Assembly (NCBI GenBank): GCA_023395675.1
Contig: JAEWYL010000173.1
Span: forward strand, 1 to 12,482
Direction: 5' to 3'
DNA length: 12,482 nucleotides
DNA from: Chloroflexota bacterium
GTDB taxonomy: Bacteria; Chloroflexota; Anaerolineae; Anaerolineales; UBA4823
This document shows, piece by piece, positions 6,446 through 12,482 of the stretch. The notes beneath the pieces are model-generated. The model was not told the origin of the DNA and searched no databases. It worked only from the letters and a program-made list of their open reading frames with translations. Both the position numbers and the translations under genes were made by a program. The number at the start of each line of letters is the position of its first letter. Positions within the stretch are counted from its first letter, which is position 1.

Positions 6446-7909
6446 ATGGAACGCGATCTGGTTGGCAAACGGCCTTCATTCCGGACGGATAAACCCCGTT
6501 CGAACCTGTACCGCATCTTTTTCTGGCTCGCCCTGATCCTCGTTGCCCTGGGGTTTCTGCGCCAGGTAAACCGCGGCGAGGTCATCTCTCCCTTCGAGCC
6601 CACCCCCACGCCCACCCGCATGCCGGTTTCGATCCTGCAGGAGGCCCAGGCCTATTTCGAAACGGGCAAGATCTTCGACCGGGAAAACCCGGACGCGATT
6701 GACACCTACCAGAAAGCCCTGGAGATCAACCCCAACAACGCCCGGGCCTGGGCCGAGCTGGCTCGCATCCAGACTTACTCAGCCACCCTGCTGACCAGCG
6801 ACCGGGAAAAATTAACCCGCCTGGAGGAGGCCCTGGTCTCCATCGACCGGGCGGTCGAGCTGGACCCGGATGACAGCACCATCCACGCTATCCGCGCCTT
6901 CGTGCTCGACTGGCTCTCCTCCAACCGCCTGGTGGACGATGACCGCAGCGAGGACCTGCTGAACGAGGCCGAGCTGGAATCGGCGCGCGCCTACCAGCTC
7001 GATCCGGGGAACCACCTGGCCCTCACGTTTTACGCCGAGGTCTACCTGGATCAGCAGAAATGGTCGCAGGCAGAGCAGTACGCGGCCCGCGCGGTGCAGA
7101 TGGCGCCCGACTCGATGGACGCCCACCGGGTCTACGCCACCGTGCTGGAATCCATCGGGCAGTACCGGCTGGCGATCGAGGAATACCTGAAAGCCGCGGA
7201 GATCAACCCCAACCTGACCTTCCTGTATATCAGCGTCGGGCTGAACTACCTGGGTTTGGCCCGCGGCGACCCGCGCTCGCCGCTCCTGGAACGGGCGCTG
7301 GAGTACTACGAACGGGCGGTGAAAATTAACGAGCAGCTGGACGTCAAGGACCCCCTGCCCTATCTGGAGATCGCCAAGGCCTACAGCCAGATGGGCGAGT
7401 TCTTTATCGCGGCCCGGAACGCGGAAAAAGCCCTGTCCTTCGACCCGACCAACCCGAACGTGTACGGGCAGCTCGGCATCATCAGCATTCGCTCGCGCAA
7501 CTACGAGGGCGCGCTGCCGATTCTGCAGTGCGCGGTGCTGGGCTGCACCGCGGAGGAGAACGAGGCCGCGCTGAACCTGGTGGACCAGGGGCTGCTGGAG
7601 GCCAGCGTGCCGGTCGAGGGCCTGGAGATGACCAACACCTCGGTCGCCTACTACTACGTGCAGTACGGGACGGTGCTGGCCTTTCTCAGCCGGCCCACCC
7701 CCCCGGAGAGGAACCGCTGCCAGGAGGCCTACCAGATCCTCTCTCAGGTGCGCGCCCGCTTTTCCGACGACCCCACCATGATGCTGATCGTCGATGACAG
7801 CGAGGGCATCTGCCGCAACCTGGAGAGCCCGGGCCGGGCTGGCGCTACGCCCACGCCCGAAACGGCGCCCACAGCCACGCCTACCCCGGAAGAGGAGCCC
7901 GCCCCATAA
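6446..7909 (+). CDS. Membrane-anchored TPR-repeat protein (second of a tandem paralogous pair)
   Basis: A 487-residue protein of the same architecture as its upstream neighbour: a basic N-terminus, one membrane helix (about 22-38), an EPTPTPTR linker (51-58), and eight or nine TPR motifs (about 62-360, for example ALEINPNNARAW, AVELDPDDSTIH and ALSFDPTNPNVYGQLG). A C-terminal module carries VEGL (390-393), YYYVQYG (402-408), NRCQEA (Cys425) and EGICRN (Cys456). It also has a Cys pair absent from the neighbour, Cys362 and Cys367 in LQCAVLGC. The tail (464-487) is Pro/Thr-rich. The start ATG is supported by AGGG at 6436-6439, 6 nt upstream. A 23-bp block coding for the Pro-Thr linker is identical in both genes (5215-5237 and 6598-6620), while the rest is well diverged, which points to an old tandem duplication. 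It is probably exported and membrane-tethered; its partner and role are unknown. Confidence 0.85.
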   Translation: MERDLVGKRPSFRTDKPRSNLYRIFFWLALILVALGFLRQVNRGEVISPFEPTPTPTRMPVSILQEAQAYFETGKIFDRENPDAIDTYQKALEINPNNARAWAELARIQTYSATLLTSDREKLTRLEEALVSIDRAVELDPDDSTIHAIRAFVLDWLSSNRLVDDDRSEDLLNEAELESARAYQLDPGNHLALTFYAEVYLDQQKWSQAEQYAARAVQMAPDSMDAHRVYATVLESIGQYRLAIEEYLKAAEINPNLTFLYISVGLNYLGLARGDPRSPLLERALEYYERAVKINEQLDVKDPLPYLEIAKAYSQMGEFFIAARNAEKALSFDPTNPNVYGQLGIISIRSRNYEGALPILQCAVLGCTAEENEAALNLVDQGLLEASVPVEGLEMTNTSVAYYYVQYGTVLAFLSRPTPPERNRCQEAYQILSQVRARFSDDPTMMLIVDDSEGICRNLESPGRAGATPTPETAPTATPTPEEEPAP

Positions 7910-7943
7910 CAGGGCATTCTCAAGCATAGATTCTGGCGCAAAA

Positions 7944-7964
7944 GCGCCCGGTAAAACCGGGCGC
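7944..7964 (+). terminator. 9-bp GC-rich hairpin after the TPR gene pair, possible terminator
   Basis: Perfect 9-nt arms GCGCCCGGT and ACCGGGCGC around an AAA loop, 35 nt after the TPR stop codon. No T tract follows, so it may act as a 3'-end stabilising hairpin or a U-less terminator rather than a standard intrinsic terminator. Confidence 0.4.
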
Positions 7965-8053
7965 CCGTACGCCGGACCTCATTCCTGTGTCTCATAACCG
8001 CCTGAGAAGCGCGGCAAATATCAGAGTTTTGTTAATTTTCCCCCGCTCCCCTC

Positions 8054-8082
8054 TTGACTCCTGAGAAAAAACTTAGTAAGAT
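8054..8082 (+). promoter_or_regulatory. groESL promoter
   Basis: TTGACT (8054-8059), a 17-nt spacer and TAAGAT (8077-8082) form a good housekeeping promoter. The predicted start near 8089-8090 is just before the CIRCE operator, the standard arrangement for HrcA control. Confidence 0.8.
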
Positions 8083-8090
8083 TTACACGC

Positions 8091-8123
8091 AACTTAGCAC
8101 TCCACCGCTTCGAGTGCTAAGTT
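8091..8123 (+). promoter_or_regulatory. CIRCE operator (HrcA binding site)
   Basis: The sequence matches the CIRCE consensus exactly: TTAGCACTC (8094-8102), a 9-nt spacer and GAGTGCTAA (8112-8120). Complementarity extends three bases on each side, giving 12-bp arms (8091-8102 and 8112-8123). The repressor HrcA binds this element and is released on heat shock. It lies at the start of the predicted 5' untranslated region, so it would block transcription initiation and could also form a hairpin in the mRNA. No hrcA gene is in the window. Confidence 0.96.
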
Positions 8124-8175
8124 GTCTCCATGTAGCTTAAATATACCGAATCCCTAACCTTAGCAGGAGGTACAA

Positions 8176-8469
8176 ATGGCTATGTCTCTAAAACCCCTTG
8201 GTAACCGCGTCGTCGTCGAACCCATCGAGCAAGAAGAGTTGACCGCGGGCGGCATCGTTCTCCCTGAAACTGCAAAAGAAAAACCCCAAAAAGGAAAAGT
8301 CCTCTCGGTCGGTCCTGGCGACCGAGACGATGACGGCAAGCGCATCCCGCTGGATGTGAACGCAGGCGACACCGTCCTGTTCGCGAAGTATTCCGGGACT
8401 GAGATCAAGGTTGACGGCAAAAAGCTGCTCATTCTGCGCGAATCTGACCTGTTAGCGATTGTCGAGTAA
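8176..8469 (+). CDS. groES: Co-chaperonin GroES
   Basis: A complete 97-residue GroES, the cytoplasmic seven-subunit lid of the GroEL chamber. The N-terminal strand LKPLGNRVVVEPIE is followed by the mobile loop (about 19-40), which contains TAGGIVLPETA, the segment that docks on the GroEL apical domain. The later VGPG, the GDTVLFAKYSGTEI segment and the C-terminal ESDLLAIVE are all typical. AGGAGG at 8165-8170 stands 5 nt before the ATG. Met3 (8182) is a second possible start but is less well spaced. It is the first gene of the groESL operon, 33 nt before groEL, under the CIRCE-controlled promoter. Confidence 0.98.
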   Translation: MAMSLKPLGNRVVVEPIEQEELTAGGIVLPETAKEKPQKGKVLSVGPGDRDDDGKRIPLDVNAGDTVLFAKYSGTEIKVDGKKLLILRESDLLAIVE

Positions 8470-8502
8470 TAATTTACCCTAAAAACGAAGGAGTTTAGTT
8501 CT

Positions 8503-10143
8503 ATGGCAGCCAAACAACTGGTTTTTTCTGAGGAAGCTCGCCGTCGCTTGCAGCACGGCATGGACGTTCTGGCCTCCGCTGTCGCCACCACCCTGGGCCC
8601 GAAAGGCCGCAACGTCGCCCTGGACCGCAAATTCGGCTCCCCCACCATCACGCACGACGGCGTGACCGTGGCGAAGGAAATCGAGCTGGAAGATCCGTTC
8701 GAGAACATGGGCGCCCAGCTTCTGAAGGAAGCCGCCACCAAGACCAACGATATCGCCGGCGACGGCACCACCACTTCCACCGTCCTGGCGCACGCTATCG
8801 TCACCGAGGGGATGAAGAACCTCGCCGCCGGCGCCAACCCCATGCTGCTCAAGCGGGGGATTGACGCCGCCACCCGCGCCGTCGCTGAGAAGATCAACGA
8901 GCAGGCGATCGAGGTGACCACCAAGGAAGAGATTGCCAACGTGGCCTCCATTTCCGCCCAGGACCGCCAGATCGGCGAGCTGATCGCCGAGGTGATGGAC
9001 AAGGTCGGTAAAGACGGCGTCATCACCGTCGAGGAGTCCAAGGGCCTGGAGTTCGAGACCGAGTACGTCGAGGGTATGCAGTTCGATCGCGGCTACATCT
9101 CGCCCTACTTCATCACCGACTCCGAGCACATGGAAGCCTCCGTCCCGGACGCTTACATCCTCATCCACGACAAGAAGATCTCCGCCGCCGCCGACATCGT
9201 CCCGCTGCTTGAGAAGCTGGTCCAGATCGGGCGCCGCGACCTGGTGATCATCGCCGAAGATGTGGACGGCGAAGCCCTGGCCACCCTGGTGCTGAACAAA
9301 CTGCGCGGTATGCTGAACGTGGTCGCCATCAAGGCCCCCGGCTTTGGTGACCGCCGCACCGCCATGCTCGGCGATATTGCCACCCTGACCGGCGGCACCG
9401 TTATCTCCGAGACCATCGGCCGCAAGCTCGAGAGCGCCACCCTGCAGGACCTGGGCCGCGCCGAGAAGGTGGTCGTCACCAAAGACGATACCACCATCGT
9501 GGGCGGCAAGGGCGATGCCGGCCAGATCAAGGGCCGCATCGAGCAGATCCGGGTCGAGATCGACAAGAGCAGCAGCGATTACGATCGCGAGAAGCTCCAG
9601 GAGCGCCTGGCCAAGCTCTCCGGCGGCGTAGCCATCATCCGCGTTGGCGCAGCCACCGAGACCGAACTGAAAGAGAAGAAGCACCGCGTTGAGGACGCCC
9701 TGTCGGCGACCCGCGCCGCAGTGGAAGAGGGCATTGTGCCCGGCGGCGGCGTGGCCCTGATCAACGCCATGAGCGCCCTGGAGAACCTGAGCGTGGACGG
9801 CGACGATGCCCGCATCGGCGTGAACATCGTCCGCCGCGCCCTGGAAGTTCCCCTGCGCAAGATCGCTGAGAACGCCGGCCAGGACGGCGCGGTGATCCTG
9901 AACGGCGTCCGCCGCATGCAGAAAGAGCAGGACAACCTGCGCTACGGCTTCAACGTGATCCAGGAGAACTACACCGATATGGTGTCCGACGGCGTGCTTG
10001 ACCCGGCTAAGGTCACCCGCGGCGCGCTCGAGAACGCCGCCTCCATCGCCGGCATGATCCTGACCACCGAGGCCCTCATCACCGAGGTCCCCGAGAAGGA
10101 AAAAGCCCCGGCCATGCCCCCCGGCGGCGGGATGGACTACTAA
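8503..10143 (+). CDS. groEL: Chaperonin GroEL (Hsp60)
   Basis: A complete 546-residue GroEL, the ATP-driven tetradecameric folding chamber in the cytoplasm. The equatorial ATP site is intact: TLGPKGRNV (30-38), THDGVTVAKEI with Asp52 (50-60) and GDGTTT (86-91). The apical domain holds the expected substrate- and GroES-binding helices. VEDALSATRAAVEEGIVPGGGVAL follows; its VEDAL contains the catalytic aspartate equivalent to Asp398 of E. coli. The tail is short, MPPGGGMDY, with one GGGM instead of the long GGM repeat of proteobacteria. AAGGAG at 8488-8493 lies 9 nt before the ATG. It is co-transcribed with groES and followed by a strong terminator. Frequent use of C-ending codons over a long constrained gene explains the long reverse-strand shadow frame inside it. 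Confidence 0.99.
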   Translation: MAAKQLVFSEEARRRLQHGMDVLASAVATTLGPKGRNVALDRKFGSPTITHDGVTVAKEIELEDPFENMGAQLLKEAATKTNDIAGDGTTTSTVLAHAIVTEGMKNLAAGANPMLLKRGIDAATRAVAEKINEQAIEVTTKEEIANVASISAQDRQIGELIAEVMDKVGKDGVITVEESKGLEFETEYVEGMQFDRGYISPYFITDSEHMEASVPDAYILIHDKKISAAADIVPLLEKLVQIGRRDLVIIAEDVDGEALATLVLNKLRGMLNVVAIKAPGFGDRRTAMLGDIATLTGGTVISETIGRKLESATLQDLGRAEKVVVTKDDTTIVGGKGDAGQIKGRIEQIRVEIDKSSSDYDREKLQERLAKLSGGVAIIRVGAATETELKEKKHRVEDALSATRAAVEEGIVPGGGVALINAMSALENLSVDGDDARIGVNIVRRALEVPLRKIAENAGQDGAVILNGVRRMQKEQDNLRYGFNVIQENYTDMVSDGVLDPAKVTRGALENAASIAGMILTTEALITEVPEKEKAPAMPPGGGMDY

Positions 10144-10144
10144 G

Positions 10145-10207
10145 CCGAAGCTGTAATTTACAGCCTTCGGGGCTGCCCCAAAACAACGGGGCAGCCCCGT
10201 TTTTTTT
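10145..10207 (+). terminator. groESL intrinsic terminator with an overlapping upstream hairpin
   Basis: The main stem pairs CGGGGCTGCCCC (10168-10179) with GGGGCAGCCCCG (10188-10199), 12 bp around an 8-nt loop, followed by eight T (10200-10207). An upstream hairpin pairs 10145-10155 with 10159-10170, with one bulged C. The two stems share bases 10168-10170 and so compete at their edge. Confidence 0.95.
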
Positions 10208-10281
10208 AATCACGGGAACAACGTGGAGGGAAATCGATATATTTGCCACGGCTGTGCAACGCGCCCGCTGCATTGCAATTT

Positions 10282-10310
10282 TTGACAGCGCCTGCCCTCT
10301 GTGCTATAAT
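10282..10310 (+). promoter_or_regulatory. Perfect-consensus extended -10 sigma70 promoter
   Basis: TTGACA (10282-10287), exactly 17 nt, then TATAAT (10305-10310), preceded by TGC at 10302-10304, an extended -10. Both hexamers match the consensus at all positions, which is rare outside stable RNA genes. The predicted start is near 10317. It faces RNase J, 450 nt downstream, with a terminator-like element between. Confidence 0.85.
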
Positions 10311-10316
10311 CAGTCT

Positions 10317-10434
10317 TGCTTAAGGGGAATTGCTCAGTTCTGGCCGGTGTCCCGGCCTGCTCGGTTGCTGGTTGTGGTTATCTCAGAAATCTCTGGACGC
10401 CCTGGCCCGTAAGCTCCTGGCAAGGGTTTTTTTG
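10317..10434 (+). ncRNA. Candidate small RNA or attenuated leader of about 118 nt
   Basis: The transcript expected from the perfect promoter would end at a T7 tract (10427-10433) after a hairpin pairing CCCTGGCC (10400-10407) with GGCAAGGG (10419-10426), with one G-A mismatch. Inside is a strong stem GGCCGG (10342-10347) / CCGGCC (10352-10357) with a UGUC loop. A closing helix can form between 10318-10326 (GCTTAAGGG) and 10406-10414 (CCCGTAAGC) with one mismatch. That helix uses the same bases as the terminator stem, so the two exclude each other, as in an attenuator or riboswitch. There is no open reading frame worth noting, no SRP-type GGAAG tetraloop motif and no tRNA shape. I do not recognise the family. 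The alternatives are a stand-alone RNA (6S-like in promoter strength but too short) or a regulatory leader of the RNase J gene. Confidence 0.5.
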
Positions 10435-10486
10435 TTAACCAGCGCCCTGTCCGTTCCTCTGCAGAACGTTACAATCGTATGGTAAG

Positions 10487-10544
10487 GATGGTTGGCTTTT
10501 GGCTGCCGCGCTGCCAGAAGCGCGGCAGCCAAAACCCAACCATC
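10487..10544 (+). repeat. 58-nt near-perfect palindrome in the RNase J leader
   Basis: Arms 10487-10512 and 10519-10544 pair over 26 positions with a single C-C mismatch (10496/10535) around a 6-nt loop GCCAGA. The inner 16 bp (TTTTGGCTGCCGCGCT) are perfect. No T tract follows on either strand, so it is not a standard terminator. It could be a structural element of the rnj leader, a nuclease target, or a small mobile palindromic repeat. Confidence 0.75.
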
Positions 10545-10598
10545 TGAACCTGAACGTCAAAGATTGAGTGCAGGAGTTGCGCAGGATGGGAAAATGAG

Positions 10599-10630
10599 GT
10601 GTGCGGGGAGGTTTCGACCGCCCCACATAC
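10599..10630 (+). other. UUCG-capped hairpin in the RNase J leader
   Basis: A 32-nt hairpin. The inner stem GGGG/CCCC and GGT/ACC has one A-G mismatch around a TTCG loop (10613-10616). After a C-A mismatch, the outer stem GTGTG/CATAC includes one G-U pair. It would be a stable tetraloop hairpin about 140 nt before the RNase J start. Confidence 0.45.
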
Positions 10631-10770
10631 CCCAGAACCCGTCCAAGAGCGTGATTCCTATCAGAACAAGCTATTTTTTAAGGGCATGCAGAACCGGTCC
10701 GGTTTGCGTGCCGCGCGGCCGTGCCGCGCGCCGCGCTGGACGGGCTTTGTGGGCCCGCGATAGGAAAGAT

Positions 10771-12414
10771 ATGAAAAACAAGAAATTACGCATTATTCCT
10801 CTGGGAGGACTGGGGGAAGTCGGGAAGAATATGATGGCTTACGAGTTCGGCGGGAAGATCCTCGTCGTGGACTCCGGCCTGATGTTCCCCGAAAACGACA
10901 TGTTGGGCATTGATTACATCATCCCCGACTTCGATTACCTGATCGAACACCGCGACCAGATCTGCGGTGTGGTGATCACTCACGGGCACGAGGACCATAC
11001 CGGCGCGATCACGCACCTGATGGAGCAGGTCACGGCCCCCATCTACGGCACCCCGCTCACCATGGGCCTGGTCGAGATCAAGCTTGCGCGCGCCGGGCTG
11101 CTCAGCAAGCTCGAACTGAATACCATCCACGCCGGCGATACGGTGCAGATCGGCCCGTTCCAGGTGGAGTTCTTCCACGTCTGCCATTCGATCCCCGACT
11201 CCGTGGGGCTGGGGATCACCACCCCAGCCGGGCTGGTGGTGCACACCGGCGACTACAAGTTCGACCATACGCCGGTGGACAGCTGGCCCACCGACTACGC
11301 CAAGCTGGCGGAGTTCGCCGGGCGCGGCGTGCTGGCCCTGCTGGCCGACTCGACCAACTCGGACAAGCCCGGCTGGACCCCCTCCGAACGGGTGATTGAC
11401 CCGGCCTTCGAGGCCGTATTCCGCGAGGCCGAGGGCCGCATCATCATCGCCAGCTTCGCCTCGCTGATCTCCCGTATGCAGCAGGTCGCCAACGCTGCCG
11501 GGCGCTACGGGCGCAAGCTCGCCTTCGTGGGCCTCAGCATGGTCGAAAACGCCAAAATGGCGCGCAAGCTGGGCTACCTGGACATCCCGGACGACCTGGT
11601 GGTCCCCATTGACCAGGCCCTGAAGATGAAGGGGAACGAGGTGGTCCTGATGTGCACCGGCACCCAGGGCGAACCTACCTCGATCATGGGGCGTCTCTCC
11701 GCCGGCACCAACCGGCAGTTCGACCTGATCCCCGGCGATACCATTATCCTGTCTTCGCACCCCATCCCGGGCAACGAAGAGAGCGTGTACCGCACCATCA
11801 ACCGCCTGTTCCGGCGCGGCGCAAAGGTGATCTACGAAGCGATTGCCCCCGTGCACGTGTCGGGGCATGCCAGCCAGGAGGAGATGAAGCTGCTGCTCAA
11901 CCTGGTTCGCCCGCAGTACTTCATCCCCATCCACGGCGAGCTGCGCCACCTGCAGCAGCACAGCATGCTGGCGCGCGAGGTGGGGCTGCCCGAAGATTCG
12001 ATCGCGGTGATCGAGAACGGGCAGGTGGTCGAGTTCGAAGAGGGGCAGATGCAGCTCGGCGAACGCATCCCGGGCGGTTACGTATTCGTGGACGGCGCCG
12101 GGGTGGGCGAGATCGGCCCGAGCGTGGTGCGCGAGCGCGAGACGCTGGCCCGCGACGGCTTCGTGCTGGTCAACCTGGCAGTGGACCGCGAGAGCGGGCG
12201 CATGCTGGAGGCGCCGGAGATCATCACCCGCGGCTTCATCCACACCGCAGACTCCGAAGAGCTGTTCAGTCAGGTGCGCAACCTGGTGGAACAGACGGTC
12301 GGCAGCAGCACGAACGGCAAGCTGCAGAGCGAGCTGGAGCAGACGGTGAAGTCTTATCTCTTCAATAAGACGAAGCGCCGCCCGCTGGTCTTCGTCACCC
12401 TCAGCCAGGCCTGA
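10771..12414 (+). CDS. rnj: Ribonuclease J
   Basis: A complete 547-residue RNase J, close to the usual 555. It is a metal-dependent 5'-3' exonuclease and endonuclease that matures and degrades RNA in bacteria lacking RNase E-type decay. The metallo-beta-lactamase core shows the zinc-binding HGHEDHTGA (71-79), the later His138 (HVCHS), and HTGDYKFD with Asp161. The beta-CASP insert holds LADSTNSDKPG (191-201), CTGTQGEP (295-302) and LSSHPIPGNE (327-336), then HVSGHAS (362-368) and IPIHGE (385-390). A C-terminal dimerisation domain (about 455-547) follows. The ATG at 10771 is chosen because AGGAAAG (10762-10768) precedes it and the protein then begins at the family's normal KLRIIPLGGLGEVGKN. 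The long upstream in-frame extension is rejected. It is apparently monocistronic with a long structured leader; autoregulation of the message is plausible but unproven. Confidence 0.97.
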   Translation: MKNKKLRIIPLGGLGEVGKNMMAYEFGGKILVVDSGLMFPENDMLGIDYIIPDFDYLIEHRDQICGVVITHGHEDHTGAITHLMEQVTAPIYGTPLTMGLVEIKLARAGLLSKLELNTIHAGDTVQIGPFQVEFFHVCHSIPDSVGLGITTPAGLVVHTGDYKFDHTPVDSWPTDYAKLAEFAGRGVLALLADSTNSDKPGWTPSERVIDPAFEAVFREAEGRIIIASFASLISRMQQVANAAGRYGRKLAFVGLSMVENAKMARKLGYLDIPDDLVVPIDQALKMKGNEVVLMCTGTQGEPTSIMGRLSAGTNRQFDLIPGDTIILSSHPIPGNEESVYRTINRLFRRGAKVIYEAIAPVHVSGHASQEEMKLLLNLVRPQYFIPIHGELRHLQQHSMLAREVGLPEDSIAVIENGQVVEFEEGQMQLGERIPGGYVFVDGAGVGEIGPSVVRERETLARDGFVLVNLAVDRESGRMLEAPEIITRGFIHTADSEELFSQVRNLVEQTVGSSTNGKLQSELEQTVKSYLFNKTKRRPLVFVTLSQA

Positions 12415-12426
12415 GCCTGAACCTGT

Positions 12427-12482
12427 ATTTTTCTGTTGTGGGGGATGGGGGGGCGGGGCCCCCGTCCCCCAACAAAAAAGAT
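12427..12482 (+). repeat. G-rich imperfect palindrome after RNase J, cut by the window edge
   Basis: Arms of about 25 nt (12427-12452 and 12459-12482) pair T-rich with A-rich ends and G-runs with C-runs, with a bulged T, a G-U pair and a C-A mismatch. The T run is on the 5' side and the A run on the 3' side, the reverse of an intrinsic terminator. It may still end or protect the rnj transcript, but the sequence beyond the edge is not visible. Confidence 0.5.

Larger units (their letters stand above)
10144..10770. other. 627-base noncoding gap between groEL and RNase J
   Basis: I see no credible protein here. The frame continuous with RNase J reaches back to a TTG at 10492, but that stretch crosses a long palindrome and gives low-complexity Arg/Ala/Pro translation, so it is not taken as coding. 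The gap holds, in order, the groEL terminator, a perfect-consensus promoter, a candidate 118-nt transcript with its own terminator, a 58-nt palindrome, a UUCG-capped hairpin, a GC-rich block (10708-10760) and the RNase J ribosome binding site. Confidence 0.8.

Noticed and set aside
8479..9684. Long reverse-strand open frame across groEL
   Set aside because: It is a shadow of a highly constrained GC-rich gene; its translation is Gly/Leu/Asp-rich without family motifs.
10317..10434. SRP RNA, tmRNA, 6S RNA or manganese riboswitch identity for the candidate RNA
   Set aside because: No GGAAG-capped SRP helix, no tRNA-like ends, too short for 6S. An AAGGGGA stretch recalls the yybP-ykoY element but the rest of that motif is missing.
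10492..10770. N-terminal extension of RNase J to a TTG at 10492
   Set aside because: It runs through a palindrome, lacks family similarity, and a good ribosome binding site precedes the ATG at 10771.
10786..12243. Long reverse-strand open frame across the RNase J gene
   Set aside because: Antisense shadow with His/Val/Gln/Asp-rich translation and no recognisable domain; the sense frame is a clear RNase J.
12427..12482. Standard intrinsic terminator after RNase J
   Set aside because: The T run precedes the stem and an A run follows it, opposite to a terminator on the plus strand; the window ends here.

Overview
The window is a GC-rich bacterial chromosome segment that most resembles a Chloroflexota genome, probably of the class Anaerolineae. 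The signs are two membrane-anchored TPR proteins with Pro-Thr linkers, a CIRCE-controlled groESL operon whose GroEL ends in a short MDY tail, and one RNase J. No rRNA or marker tree was available, so the taxonomy is inference. No transposase, integrase or CRISPR array is visible.

Layout: positions 83-3961 carry three minus-strand genes. From upstream to downstream they are a multi-spanning membrane protein with a C-terminal DUF4383-like domain (2663-3961), an MFS transporter of the GPH/SLC45 type (1021-2274), and an APH-like kinase whose start lies inside or next to the transporter stop (83-1015). A perfect 21-bp inverted repeat at 2540-2586 separates the first from the second. trmD (4186-4932, minus) stands without its usual ribosomal partners. 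It is divergent from a plus-strand tandem pair of paralogous, membrane-anchored TPR proteins (5069-6406 and 6446-7909).

Next comes the textbook heat-shock operon: a sigma70-type promoter, a perfect CIRCE operator, groES, groEL and a strong intrinsic terminator. Between groEL and the RNase J gene (10771-12414) lie 627 noncoding bases. They hold a perfect-consensus, extended -10 promoter, a compact transcript of about 118 nt ending in a hairpin and T7 (a candidate small RNA or attenuated leader), a 58-nt near-perfect palindrome and a UUCG-capped hairpin. This gap is the most interesting part of the window.

Functionally the genes are mostly housekeeping: tRNA methylation, chaperonin and RNA turnover. 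The transporter/kinase pair may import and phosphorylate a small substrate, and the TPR pair probably scaffolds protein contacts outside the membrane.
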